Source: Gymnogyps californianus
Taxonomy: Eukaryota > Chordata > Aves > Accipitriformes > Cathartidae
Length of the DNA stretch: 64,000 nt
Reading direction: 5' to 3'
Assembly (NCBI RefSeq): GCF_018139145.2
Contig: NC_059500.1
Span: 32,903,437 to 32,967,436, forward strand
Positions 39,301 through 49,890 of the stretch are shown here, piece after piece (the stretch's first letter is position 1; the number at the start of each line of letters is the position of its first letter). The notes below the pieces were generated by a model that was not told the DNA's origin, ran no database searches, and saw nothing but the letters and a program-made list of their open reading frames with translations. Position numbers and translations under genes: made by a program.

Positions 39301-40684
39301 TATCACTGCTTACAAAAAAACTTTGCAAGGGCTGATTGCACCCTGCCAGATTCATGCATCAGAAAGACACCCACATCTTTATTGTCCCTCTCCTTCCAGG
39401 TGCGTTGTCTTGTTTTACAGCAATGGTGTACAACAGTCCCCAGAACTCTAAAAAAACCAGCAAGATATGTTTGCAAGTAAAACTAAGAGGTTGCTCTTGC
39501 TGGCTACTATTTTAAGAGTGCATTGGAGAAGATAATTAAGTCATCTGTCTCCCATCTAGTATCTGACATGGTGTGAAAAATATGTGTTGACTCCTTACAA
39601 GCTGTGGGAGTGTTCTGTTTTCAGTTTTGAACAGAATGGTTTTCTACAACCCATTAAAAAACACGGTCTGATTTTAATAACTATTTTCTCTCATTATTCA
39701 ACTTCTCTTTCAAGACTTGAATGTGTACCCGTTCTTTGTTTTTTTCAGAAGGAAATATACAGATGGGCTCCAAATGCTGATTCAGACAGCGAACATCTTG
39801 AAAGAAAAGGTAGCTGGCATTTAAGGTTAGGAGTCTGACATTTTTACCTGAAAGTACAAGTCCTAATCTACATGCAGAAGTTTCATGTATGCCGTTTCTG
39901 CGTTCAGTGGCATGAATGAAACGCAGATTATACAAAGGAAAATGGTACTGTTGACATGTCATGAGTCAGATTGCTGCCAGCTAGGCTGTTATTGATGGAA
40001 GAAACTCTGAAGAAGCCTCTGGATTTACCTAGCCATCATTGGCTGCATCTTGATGATGGCTCCAGAAACACTTCTAAGCTGCTGCTGTGGGTGTAGGCTT
40101 CGGCCACATCTTGGTGTGGGGTAGGGAGCAGGGGAGCACCTGACCCAGTCATGTACCCTACACCTTGGTTTTCATGGGAAGAAAACAAAAAAACCATGGG
40201 CTGGTAAGAAACATTATGTGTTTTACCCAGACATCTGTGAGAAGTTGAGGGGCAATGACCTTAGGATTCAACAGGCCATGTGTTTGCCATTAAGTATACA
40301 CATAGCTCATACGGCTCTGGTTCTGACAGATATTCTTGGTAATCAAGGTGCTTGTCTTTGAGCGGGCCTTTCTCCCATTGAGGTCAGTGAGAAATAATCA
40401 CTTCCTTAAATTTAATTAAGTGCTTTGCTGGTTAGAACTGGTGTTTAAGTCTGGGTCAAAACGCTTTTCTGAACTGATGCCTGAAAACAGAATATGACCT
40501 CGTAGGGTAATAATGTAGGGTGCAATACAATTTGTCATTTTTTACTGCACTGTGGTAATACTCTGTGGTGGGTTTGCCCCAGTGCCATGGCACACCTCCT
40601 CCTCCAGCTCCCCTGGGCACTCCCTCTGCTGTTTCTCACTCCCGCTTACGCTGCAACTGCCTGCTCAGCCTTCTGCCCTCTCTG

Positions 40685-40977
40685 ACTACTCAGTGGTGCT
40701 TGGTGAAAGGACGAGAGGCTATGGGCACAAACTGAAATACAGGAAATTTGACTTAAACATGAGAAAGCCCTTTTTTTAATTGTGAGGTTGGTCAACCACT
40801 AGGGCAAGTTGCCCAGAGAGGTTGTGGAGTGTCCTTCCTCAGAGATATTCAAAATCTGACTAGACGTGGTCCTGTGCAACCTGCTCTAGCTGACCCTACT
40901 CTGAGCAGGTCTGTGTGGGGGGGGAGTGGACTAGATGGTCTCCAGAGGGACCTGCCAACGTCAACCATTCTGTGAGT
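40685..40977 (+). mobile_element. CR1 3'-end fragment
   Basis: This begins inside the CR1 ORF2 C-terminus: frame 40552-40779 reads GERTRGYGHKLKYRKFDLNM near its end. It continues through the conserved GCCCAGAGAGGTTGTGGA block and the 3' UTR segment TAGATGGTCTCCAGAGGGACC. It ends at the CATTCTGTGAGTCT terminus near 40966-40979. The reading frame is broken near 40780. It is immediately followed by a CR1 piece that should lie upstream of it. Confidence 0.9.
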
Positions 40978-40980
40978 CTC

Positions 40981-41460
40981 AGTGCTGGGACCAATAGTGC
41001 TTAATGTCTTTGTTAATGAACTGGATGATGGGGCAGGGTGTGCCCTCAGCAAGCTTGGTGATGATGCAAAACTGGGAGAAGTGTCTGACACACCAGTTGA
41101 GTGTGCTGCCATTCAGAGGGACCTCAACAGGCTGGAGAACTGGCCAGAGAGGAACCTCATCATATTCAACAATGGGAAATGTCCAGTCCCGGCCCTGGGG
41201 AGAAATAAACACATGCACCCATCCAAAATGGGGCCAACTGATTGGAAAGCATCTTGCCAGAAAAGGAGCTTGGAGTCCTGGTGGACAACAAGCTAACCAT
41301 GAGCCAGCAGTGTGCCCATCTGGCAAAAAAGGCCAACAGCTTCCAGGCTGCCTTAGGAGGAGCATTGCTAGCAGGTTGAGGGAGGTGATCCTTCCCCTTT
41401 AGCCTGTGCAGAGACACCTGAAATGCTGTGTCCAGTGCTGGGCTTCACAGAACAAGACAG
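40981..41460 (+). mobile_element. CR1 internal reverse-transcriptase fragment, 3' end missing
   Basis: This piece starts just after the GVPQG motif (VLGPIVLNVFVNELDD) and passes through the catalytic FADD position, which reads GDD here (near 41058-41066). It continues through the AIQRDLNRLENW block and, after frame shifts, the [10 protein letters not shown] block, ending near 41460. The region joining it to a CR1 3' end is missing. It and the 40685-40977 piece cover separate parts of one element in reversed order. Stops and frame changes make it non-functional. Confidence 0.9.
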
Positions 41461-44400
41461 AAAGATCTGTAAGGAATAAAACAAGCAACTTCCTTACCTC
41501 TTCACTTGATTAGAACAGTTTTGGGGAAAAAAAATCCCTTTCCCTATCAGTTATTCAATTACTCCTTTCTTCCATTCAGTTATTCAGTTATTTCCTTTCT
41601 TCCTGCCTAATGAGGAAGAAGAAAATTAGTGATGTGTGAGGAAAAAAATAAATCCAACAATCCAATAAATCCAAACCTCAGCATATGAAGGAAAGTGGAT
41701 GCAGCCCACGACTCTTGGAGCAATGCTGATCAACATTTTGACAGGGACCAGTGGGGGGAGATAGAAAATTGTAGTTGTTACAGTTATGTGAGATTCTATC
41801 CACCATGAACAAGCATGCAAAAATGACGATGGTTTTGAAAAGACTCAAAATTTTTATCACAGCTCTCATAAAATTCAATGTCCTTCTGAAAGCTGAAGAC
41901 AAGGAGGCTATGGTCAGTACAGACAACTATCAGCGTTCACTTAAACTAATGAGTTTGGTATTGGGTTCCCCTCCTTCAACATACCATTATGGAAATAAGC
42001 TTGAAAATGACCATAAGAAATTTAGAAAATGGATATGCTAAATGTATATTTTGCATGCAATGAGAGCTTAGCCTCACAATTTTTGAATGCTTGGGCTTGA
42101 TATTAAATACAGAGCACAACTAAACTTCTAGTAAAGGTGAATTTCTCAGGAGAAAAAGGGTACATGAAGCTGCTTTTCTCCCTTATTTTTGTCAGTTTCT
42201 AGGAGGTTCTACATAAATTCTGATTAATAAGATTATTTTCATTCTCTCTTTCTGTTTCCTTCATTGTGGAGATATTGATTTGGACTCAGGTACAAAAAAA
42301 TTTTTACCTACAGAAAAGTAAAACAAAGAAAGGTTTTTCCTTAAAAACAAAATTGGTGATGGATGAAAAACTGTTTCTTGAATTTCTTGGTTGCAATGGA
42401 TGTTTTTGGCAGAAGACTAAATAAAAAAAATACTTAAAAAAAAAAGAGTATTATCTGAGCTCCCGTGTACACAGGTATGTTCCAGGAAATCTGTCTGTGA
42501 GAGTCTTTGCAATGACCAATAGTTGTTCCATACAGCAGAGATGGAGGACATCCATTCTTCTCCCCTTTCTCTGTTTGCTTTGGCCCAATCCCCTGTCCTG
42601 GCACTGGCTAGATCTTTCTGGCAGCTTCCACAGCTGGTAGTGGTTTCTTGTGAACTGACTAAGCACTTGCTGAGGTTAATCACCATCCTCTGACCACTGT
42701 GCCAGAGAATGCAGGTAGTAACCTATGCTTTTTGGTGCAATGAAAACAACCGATGCAAAAAAATTCCTCTAACAGAAACAGCAACTTTTAAGAGGGCCCG
42801 ATGGACATCTGACTAAAAGTAATGTATCTATATGTATACATGCATATACACATATTTATATTCACAAATGGCAAAATTTAGTCATGTATTGCCTCGTATG
42901 TACTACTTCATATCTTCTAATGGTGACATGTGTATTACCAACAGTGCACTATGTTTTCTAGTAGGATTTGAAGGGCACCTTGAGTCAGGTCGAGAGCATA
43001 ACCTGCCTGATTACAGCATTTATTTGGAGTTCTTCTCTTTGTGGTTGTGGCTCTCTTGGCTGACCCCTGCTTCCCCACAGAACACAGTGCGTTGGCCCTC
43101 TGGCCTCTGGCGCCCTTGGGGTGACATGGCTGCCAACAGGAGTGCCACTCGGCATCCCGAAGGGATTGAATTAGCCTTGTTTCATGGTTCTGGATCACTA
43201 GATTCCTGCTGCTCCATGGAAGTGGCAGAAATGAGGGACCCCATTAAAGGCCCTTCACCTGCAAGTTTCCAACAACAAATGCCACAGTGCCCTGCTCTGA
43301 GCTCTCCTGTTTCTCCAAACATCCTTCTTCAAAGTTAGAAAATGACATCTCAGTTTGTATGGTCTTCTTTCCTTCTCAGTCCCCCTGGCTCCAGAACAGC
43401 TGCAGCTCAGAAGCCAGGTGTCACTTCAGCAAGAGATGGGCCTGGGACAACTCCAAGTCCCAGTGCATTTTGGAGGCACCTCCCTGTAAAGAGCGTGCCT
43501 CATGCTGGGCCAGGCGCACGTGGGTTGCAGGGACTTCTCCATGGCTCTGCACCCTTCCTGGGAGAGGAGAGAGGAACCGGAGAGGAAAGTATTTTCCCCT
43601 GACCTCCCCTCTTCATGACTACAGTCTTGGCCCCTCTGTGTTTCCACTTCAAAACCAAATCTCAAGGAAGAAACTGGCAAAACTCTATTTTCCTGTCTAA
43701 CTCTTACAGATTGATATGGGGCTGCTTAAGACACAGGACACCCAAGTGAACAATTGGCTGGGGAGGTGGCATCTTTCAGTTTCTTCTTTTTCAAGAAATA
43801 ACAATCATCTGATATAAAACATGGAAAATAACATTCTTGTCACGTTCTTTTTTGAAAATTAAAAAAATAAATTTAATTTGGTAATGCAGGTGATTATCAG
43901 AGGGAGCTTTTAATCAAAGTTTCCGGAAAATAGACATTTTACTTTTCTGTCAGGAATGAGTACACCAAGTACAGGATTTTTAGGTTTTCCTTCCCAGTCC
44001 AAGGAGATGCCATTCAAGCTTTACAGAGTCAAAGATTTATTCCTGTGTGCCTTCCGTAAGTGCATCTACCCAGCTTCCCAAGTTCACCCAGGAGAAACTG
44101 TGGATGTGGCACGTTGTGTTGCTGTCCCTTGCCAGTCCCCCTTGCCTTCCATGTAGATACTTAACTTTCTGTAAAAGTTTACACTTTTTGTCATACGCAG
44201 GATGCCTTCATAGTTGTTGGATTCACAGTCCTTCTGAAAAGCGGCCTCTTCCAAAGGCATACCTATGCACTCTGGTATGAGCTCATCTGCGTGGGGAAGA
44301 GGAGTGTGTTGACTTTTCTGTACAGACATTCTGGTGTCGGTCTAATCGAGAGGTGGCTATCTCTCTGTTGTGATATTAGTGCCATGAAGGTGGTAGCTAA

Positions 44401-44884
44401 AACATAGGCAAGACCTTACTTTTATGTTATTAGTACTAAATATGTGAAAATGCAAGTTCTCGTGGGAAAAATAGCACTTTCAAAGCACTCTGCTGAATTT
44501 AAGCTATTTTTTTTCTTTGCTAAATCTTATTTTATTAAAATAATGATGCTACAATTAGAAGTATAATTATCAAACAACTCAGCTGTTTTTCTATAGGAAA
44601 AATAACACAATTTAAAGGATTAAGGTTGGAAACAATTACACTATCATGAGGCAGCCATGCTCAAGATTTCTTGGTCAAGCCAGCCCAGCTTTCTTGTTAA
44701 ATTCAACAGAAGCAGTGGCATCAATTAAAATAGGTCTGTGCCAAAATGCATGAAGAACAACTAATAAATTTGAAACTGGAAAATATGGTGAACACAGGCA
44801 AAGACCTTTACACCTTTGAAAAAATATGTAATTCCACAGTGTCCACTAGTGGAATCTGCCTCCAGAATATCTGGGAGATAGCTG
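41461..44884. other. Unique sequence, no gene seen
   Basis: No gene recognised. About 43050-43680 is richer in G and C than its surroundings, and frames on both strands are open there (for example 42832-43338 plus, 168 codons). None has a domain I know, and the frames overlap on opposite strands, so I do not call a gene. Confidence 0.5.
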
Positions 44885-45215
44885 CGGTGCAAGCTTGTAT
44901 GGGGAAAACTGTCCTGCTGGATCAGACCCATAACATACCTTTTCCAGAAACCTGTTTCTAACAGAGGCCAATGAGCTCTGCCTCAGGCAAAGGCAGAGTT
45001 CCCTCTCTCCTTCCTCCTGCCCCTGAAATCTTCAGCAACTGTGAAAAAAAGTCTTTTCCTTGCCCATGGTGGAAGGTGGCATAGACTTCACAGCAAGAGG
45101 ATATACTACCCTACCGAAAGGCACTTGGGAGGGGGTGGTTAAGGGTTTTTTTCAAACCTCTGGTCATTTTATGTTCCTCATAAAATTGTCTCTCCCTATT
45201 TTGAAGTATTTCCTG
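44885..45215 (-). mobile_element. Ancient antisense CR1-type LINE remnant, 3' end portion
   Basis: The plus strand has TGCTGGATCAGACCCAT, then CCTGTTTCTAACAGAGGCCA, then GAGGATATACTACCCTACC, then CTCATAAAATTGTCTCTCC, in the same order as the reverse complement of the 3' region of old amniote CR1 elements. Divergence is high and no frame is open. Confidence 0.65.
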
Positions 45216-47239
45216 TAGTGAAATCTGGGGTCAGTGAGACCTCTCAGCTGATTGTGGATAGTGCTAACAATTTTCCTTTTACATTTTAATTAACATTTAG
45301 TTTTATTTTCACATCTTTATGTTTTCCTTTCCAGTTTGTATGCAGTTTATTTTTCTTCCTAACAGCCTTTTTAAAGCTTTTCTGAAGGCTTATTTTGTGC
45401 ATAATTCAGGCATACATATTGCAGAGATAAATTTCTTCCCGTGAACAGTCTAGTCATTTGGTATTACAATTATTCAGAGGCACATTTGGTAAAGAAGATA
45501 ACCAATGCTGCAAAGTGGACCAAGAGAAAGGAAGAGGTAAATTGTGTCACTAAATAGTTCACTACTAATGGTAGAACACATTCTGGAGGAAACACCTTTT
45601 CTAGCTCTGTCTGCACTGACCTGAATCTGAAGGGGCTCTGAATTGAATGAGAGCAGCTGACTTCAAGTGGAAGTCCTCAACACTTTCTCCTTAGTTGTAT
45701 GACAAAATGCTGCTTTTCTTGGCTTCCCTATCCATTCAATATATGTGCTCAGAAGTATCAAGATCAAGAATAAATTTGACTTTTATGTTTCTGTTGTGTT
45801 TTCTTTTGTATGTTTGTACTGTGCCATGAAAAACCATCTGTCCTCAGGGAAGGACAATGGCAAAACCATAATGCAATTCTGTTCTCAACGTGGTGTCAGA
45901 TGAAATGCAGAGACCAAGTATTGTTTTTTAATACTGTTCCTCTCTGGTTTCAGGGGAGCTGCCTTAAGGCATGCCCAAGCAGCCATGATTTAAGTTGGAA
46001 GCCCACACCTTGCAGAGAAACATGTGTTTCCAAGGAATTGAAGGATTAAGAAGGGATGGGAAAGGAGTTCCTAACTCCTCTGGGAACAAACTTTAAGCCC
46101 AGTTCCAATGACCACACTACTTCAGGGGAGTTGTGCTGAATTAAGGAGAGAAAAAAAAAAAGGAGGCTTGAGTACCTTTTCCTCTCAGCTCACAGGGCCA
46201 CTAAAGCCACTGTGACCTCAAATCTTCCCTTCTGCATATCACCTTTTCTGAGCTACTCTTCTTTCATGCAGTCTAAGGCATTCCTTTGATTTTGGCAAGA
46301 ATGCGTTACTTGTTGGGGATGTTTTGCTTAGATTACTGGGTACTGGGGAGGGGGGGAAGAGAGGTCATTGAAATTATGTGGTATTTCTTTGGCCTCTCCT
46401 TTGTTTTCTTGCTGGTTTTTCTTGGGTTTGTTGGTTGCTTTGTGGCCATGTTGCACAACAAGTTATAAATATGTGATGAAATTAGAGGATAGCTTTTGAT
46501 AATGTAATGCATTCAAGAGTCTTTTTTCTATATGCTTGTTGATGACATGAGGCAACTTACATTGAAATGTCTGACAAAAATAAAGAACCTGGGGACATAT
46601 AAATAATAAGAGGCCACGCTTTTCCTTCATATTCGTTGTAACACACTGTACTCATTTATAAATGGAATGATTTTAACCCCTGAACAGCAATCCGCCTCCC
46701 CCCTAAATCCTATGTGAGCAAGGAGAAGGGCCATGCAATATGATAAGTAATCTTATCCTTTAATTGTTTAGATCATGTTGCAGCATTGGTCTCTAGCCAG
46801 AGTTTGTGAGGGTCTCCCGGGGCATTCTGGGCATTCCAGCCCAAAACCTCTGTTGCAAACTGTATCAACAAATCTCAATAATGTTGCAAAGTTCCAAGCA
46901 AGGAGGGGACGGAGATTTTTATTTCAAAATAAAATTTATATCATCTCATTCATTCACATGCATGTTGTCATATCCACCTATTTGCAAGCAGCTAAATGTG
47001 TATTTCCACCTAGTCTGGACAGAATTACCTGAGGTGAGACAGAGGACGAGAGACACAGCCTTTGGAGGCCTCTTCACATCTCCTGGATTGTCCCTGCCTG
47101 GGTGTCCTGAGAAGCTGCACGTAGATGTGATCCTGATGAAGTGCTAGTGTGAGTGCTATCAACACCTGCCATTCTCACGGCCCTTTTTCTGCCAGTCCTG
47201 AGGCTTCCACGCTCAGATGTTCTACTTCATACTTGGTCA
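45216..47239. other. Unique sequence, no gene seen
   Basis: AT-rich, ordinary sequence with an A-run at 46149-46160. No recognisable gene, RNA or repeat. Confidence 0.6.
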
Positions 47240-47785
47240 TACCAACCACCGAACCACTGAACCACTCCTACTACAAGGGGACTGAGGAGGTCTCTTGTCC
47301 AACCACCGGCTCAGGGCAGGGTCAACAATGAGTATAGATCTGGATGCTCTGGGTTATGGCCACTCAGGTCTTGAAGGCTGATCTCTGGGCTCAGGGTTCC
47401 CACCACCTCTCTGGGCAACCCACTCTCATGCTTCATGGTCCTCACAAGGACTTTGGGTTTGATTCCTTATCTCCAGCCTGAACCTCTTGAGTTTCAGGAG
47501 ATGCCACTGTCTCTCAGCCTCCCACCAGGCAGTGGTGGGAAGAGCCTGTCCCCAGCCCCTTGATGCCTTCCCCATAGGCACCGGGGTGTGCTGTGGGGTG
47601 CCGCGACGCCTTCTCTGCTCCATGCTGAACCAGCCCCAGCCCCACACCCCCTCCTTGCCTCCCCTCAGCCCCTCTGGTTTGTCAGCCTCCCTCCTGCCCA
47701 GGACCCCAAATGGGACATAGTGCCTGGATGAGGCCTGGTGGGTGCTGAGCAGAGGGGATCACCCTTGTGCCCTCTGGCTAGGGGA
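47240..47785 (-). mobile_element. Decayed antisense CR1 fragment, left border of the GC-rich island
   Basis: The plus strand carries reverse-complement CR1 features in order. These are a degenerate 3' end (CCAACCACCGAACCACTGAA), TTGTCCAACCACCGGCTCAGG, ACCTCTCTGGGCAACCC, TGCTCCATGCTGAACCAGCC, and the GATGAGGCCTGGTGGGTGCT block that antisense CR1 uses where ORF2 encodes [10 protein letters not shown]. It is heavily mutated and GC-enriched. A similar antisense piece lies at 51175-51700 on the other side of the Topors-like gene. Confidence 0.75.
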
Positions 47786-48178
47786 GAAAGACAGAAGAAG
47801 ACCTGCCAGAACGAGCCAAGTGCTGCCTTTGAAACCCCGTGGGAGGAAGCAGGGGAGCCCAGAGGGCTGCCCAGCAGGGCTGGGGTGTGGGGAGAGCCTG
47901 TGGGACTTTGTCCTGCAGCCTCCCAGGGAGGCACGAGGTGTTAGCGAGTGAACCCTCTTGCCATATGTGCCTGGAGACGTCTGCCCCGGCCAGAGCGACC
48001 TGACGGGGCCCTGGGAAGACACGGCCGAGGCCTCGGCGACTGGCGTGAAACACTGATGCCGAGCACAAGACAAGAGATGGGGGGATGGAGTGGGCAGTGG
48101 TGTTGCAGTAACCCCAGATGCCTGTGCTGGGGCCACAGCACTGCTGGGGCAAGCGCCATGGGCAAGGATGGCCCGTTG
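47786..48178. other. GC- and CpG-rich sequence upstream of the Topors-like gene
   Basis: Several CG dinucleotides cluster around 47970-48060, unlike the CpG-poor bulk of the window. Open frames on both strands here are a by-product of GC content. It may be a small CpG island belonging to the promoter at about 48.3 kb; no protein is called. Confidence 0.45.
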
Positions 48179-48293
48179 TGATGTCGCCGAGCAATGGACG
48201 GTGATGTCCCCCAGCAATGGGCTCTGATGTCGCCGAGGGATGGACTGTGATGTCACCTAGTGATGGACTATGATGTCCCCAAGCGATGGATTG
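48179..48293 (+). repeat. Five-unit 23-bp minisatellite in the Topors-like promoter
   Basis: Five adjacent 23-bp units, each starting TGATGTC and containing a GATGG or AATGG core, fill exactly 115 bases. The array ends about 20 bp before a TATA-like box. Units differ at several positions, but TGATGTC is kept in all five. In the fourth unit it reads TGATGTCAC, one base from a cAMP-response element (TGACGTCA). The array may bind a bZIP factor repeatedly; that is inference. Confidence 0.93.
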
Positions 48294-48314
48294 TGACCCG
48301 GCATCCCTCGCTGC

Positions 48315-48320
48315 TTATAT
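48315..48320 (+). promoter_or_regulatory. TATA-like box of the Topors-like gene
   Basis: TTATAT within CTGCTTATATTCGGG lies just downstream of the 23-bp repeat array. A start site about 30 bp downstream (near 48345) would give a first exon that has no ATG. Confidence 0.45.
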
Positions 48321-48344
48321 TCGGGTGCCGAGTCTCACCCAGCT

Positions 48345-48533
48345 GGCTTGTGTCCACACTCCGGCTGAGTGACTTCTGGAGTGTTGAGCGAGGCTTTTGG
48401 TGCTGGTGTCGTGCTCGGGCAGTTGTTTGTTGCAGCTCTCAGTGCCCGACACCAGAGCCATCAGAGGATTTTGCCCGGCCCTGCCAGGTTCAGGCAGCCG
48501 GGGCACGCAGGAGGCGCGCTCGCAGCAGCAGAG
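48345..48533 (+). other. Putative non-coding first exon (5' UTR) of the Topors-like gene
   Basis: The start is estimated from the TATA-like box; the end is set by a strong donor, CAGAG followed by GTGAGC at 48534. The exon contains no ATG in any frame, so the first ATG of the spliced message is the start codon at 48732. The frame that splicing would join to the coding exon has an upstream stop and no ATG, so this exon adds no protein. Confidence 0.5.
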
Positions 48534-48655
48534 GTGAGCTGGGCGGGGAAACCTGACCCTGGGGAGCTGGGAGGGTTTCCTTCTGGAGGGACCTGGGCAT
48601 TTCTTGCACCCCTCCCTGGACCCGCCAGTGACCGTGGCCTCTCTTCCTTTTCTAG
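48534..48655 (+). other. Putative 122-bp GT-AG intron in the 5' UTR
   Basis: The donor is GTGAGC at 48534. The acceptor is a pyrimidine tract CTCTTCCTTTTCTAG ending at 48655, with a possible branch site (CAGTGACC) about 25 bp upstream. Its length is not a multiple of three, yet the coding frame stays open through it, so retention would not stop translation from the ATG at 48732. Confidence 0.6.
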
Positions 48656-48731
48656 CGTGACACCGGCTGCTGCAGTGCCAGTGAGAGGGAGCAGCTCAAC
48701 ATCCGCAGCTCCCCCCAGCCCACCGCAGCAC

Positions 48732-49748
48732 ATGGAGAGTATGGCCGTGGAGCTGGAGAACCGCTGTCCCATCTGCCTGGACAGCTGGGACAACGCCGCA
48801 TATGCGATGCCATGCCTCCACCAATTCTGTTATGCATGCATTGTGCGGTGGGCTGAGAGCAAGCCCGAGTGCCCCCTCTGCAAGAGGAGGATCGTCTCCA
48901 TCGTGCACTCGGTGCGGGCAGACAACGACTTTGAGGAGCATGTCCTCACACCATCTGCAGTGTCATCAGTCGTCGGCCGCCAGACAGGAGGAGCTCCTGG
49001 CCGTCCAGCTGCCCACAGCCCTGCAGCAACAGAACGACAGCCTGTGGAGCACCAGCTGCCCAGGGCTCCTCTGGGCGGCCTCCAGCCACTCACCTGGGCA
49101 TCCCTTTTCCAGGACTACCCAGCTCTCCTCCAGCTCCTTCTGCCCTGGGTGCGTCAGGAGCTGAGACTGATCTTTAGGAACCGACGTTCGCAGGTGCTCA
49201 TAGTGGAGGACCTCGTCATGTCTGCCCTGGGCCTCTTTGGGCTGAACGAAGATCTCCTGGTCCGGCTGCTGCGGGTCAGCCTCCAAAACCGCACGGCGAT
49301 GTTCGTACAGCGCCTTATCAATGCTGCTGTGCAGCACTGCAGCAGGGAGGCCCACCGTCTGCTGGACCTCGAGAACGGCCATGTTGCCGAGGAGCGGGAG
49401 GGCAGCCCCGCGGCTGCCCCTCCTCCTGCTGCCTCCCGAAGGGGGTCTCCTGCTCCTGGCCCAGCCCCGTCCAGCAGCCCTGCTGGAGCTGATGAAGAAG
49501 AGCGCCCCAGCACCTCAACCGCTGCTCTTCGTGGGGGTCCCAGCAGCCCCCCCAACGCCCCCGTTCCCACCCACGAGGAGCAGGAAGAGCCGCATGAGGA
49601 TCCGGGGGAGGCTGTGGCAGATCCCTCCACTCCCAGCTGGGGCAGGGACCCCTCTCCTGGGCAGCCACGGCGAGCCCCAAAGAGGAGGGCCGGCAGCTCC
49701 CAGGACTCTTCCCAGCCACCCAAGAGGCCACCCCGGCGGCAAAACTAG
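48732..49748 (+). CDS. Short Topors-like RING-finger E3 ubiquitin ligase
   Basis: Encodes 338 residues with no stop or frameshift. Residues 12-50 are a complete C3HC4 RING: C12, C15, C28, H30, C33, C36, C47, C50. The following SIVHSVRADNDFEEHVL is the signature just after the RING in TOPORS. Residues about 120-212 match the second conserved TOPORS block (PWVRQELRLIF, then LQNRTAMFVQRLI). RING proteins pass ubiquitin from an E2 enzyme to targets; TOPORS does this in the nucleus and also acts in SUMO transfer. The tail (216-338) is rich in Pro, Ser and Glu and ends in basic KR/RR clusters that may be a nuclear signal. TOPORS is about three times longer, so the long C-terminal region is missing. 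I chose the first ATG after the RNA start; ATG 48741 has a better context (A at -3, G at +4) and would shorten it by three residues. A longer open frame from a GTG at 48369 lacks an ATG. It resembles the many Topors-like genes of birds. Confidence 0.88.
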   Translation: MESMAVELENRCPICLDSWDNAAYAMPCLHQFCYACIVRWAESKPECPLCKRRIVSIVHSVRADNDFEEHVLTPSAVSSVVGRQTGGAPGRPAAHSPAATERQPVEHQLPRAPLGGLQPLTWASLFQDYPALLQLLLPWVRQELRLIFRNRRSQVLIVEDLVMSALGLFGLNEDLLVRLLRVSLQNRTAMFVQRLINAAVQHCSREAHRLLDLENGHVAEEREGSPAAAPPPAASRRGSPAPGPAPSSSPAGADEEERPSTSTAALRGGPSSPPNAPVPTHEEQEEPHEDPGEAVADPSTPSWGRDPSPGQPRRAPKRRAGSSQDSSQPPKRPPRRQN

Positions 49749-49890
49749 AAGGAGGCAAACTCCAGGCCCCAGGAGCTTCCAAAACCAGGGCCAGGACAGC
49801 AGCTGGGGCACGTGCCAGCCCGCAAGTCAATCAGAAGGCTCTCAGTAGACTAGATCTAGCAGAGAAAATAAATACATGAAAACTACAGAA
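49749..49890 (+). other. 3' UTR of the Topors-like gene
   Basis: The stretch from the TAG stop to about 20 bp past the AATAAA signal is short (about 140 bp). It carries a CACGTG at about 49809-49814. The end is approximate. Confidence 0.5.
49867..49872 (+). promoter_or_regulatory. Polyadenylation signal AATAAA
   Basis: Canonical AATAAA 119 bp after the stop codon. It is followed at about 49890-49905 by GT-rich sequence (CTTGGTGTTAC) that would serve as the downstream element. Confidence 0.65.

Larger units (their letters stand above)
34196..40684. other. Unique AT-rich sequence, no gene seen
   Basis: No gene recognised. Contents noted are a CCCTTT-type pyrimidine repeat (35344-35376), a 31-bp tandem duplication (38669-38730) and a faint ancient repeat (39180-39300), all listed separately. 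Confidence 0.55.

Noticed and set aside
42832..43338. 168-codon plus-strand frame in a GC-richer patch
   Set aside because: No domain recognised, and frames on the opposite strand are equally open.
48179..48293. CRISPR-like array
   Set aside because: The 23-bp units are directly adjacent with no unique spacers, in a vertebrate genome; it is a minisatellite.
48369..48731. N-terminal extension of the Topors-like protein (459 codons in total)
   Set aside because: It starts at GTG, runs through a likely intron and has no ATG before 48732, so it is not used as the gene start.
49154..49848. Long overlapping frames on both strands over the Topors-like gene
   Set aside because: They are shadows caused by high GC content; none shows a domain, while the chosen frame has the RING.
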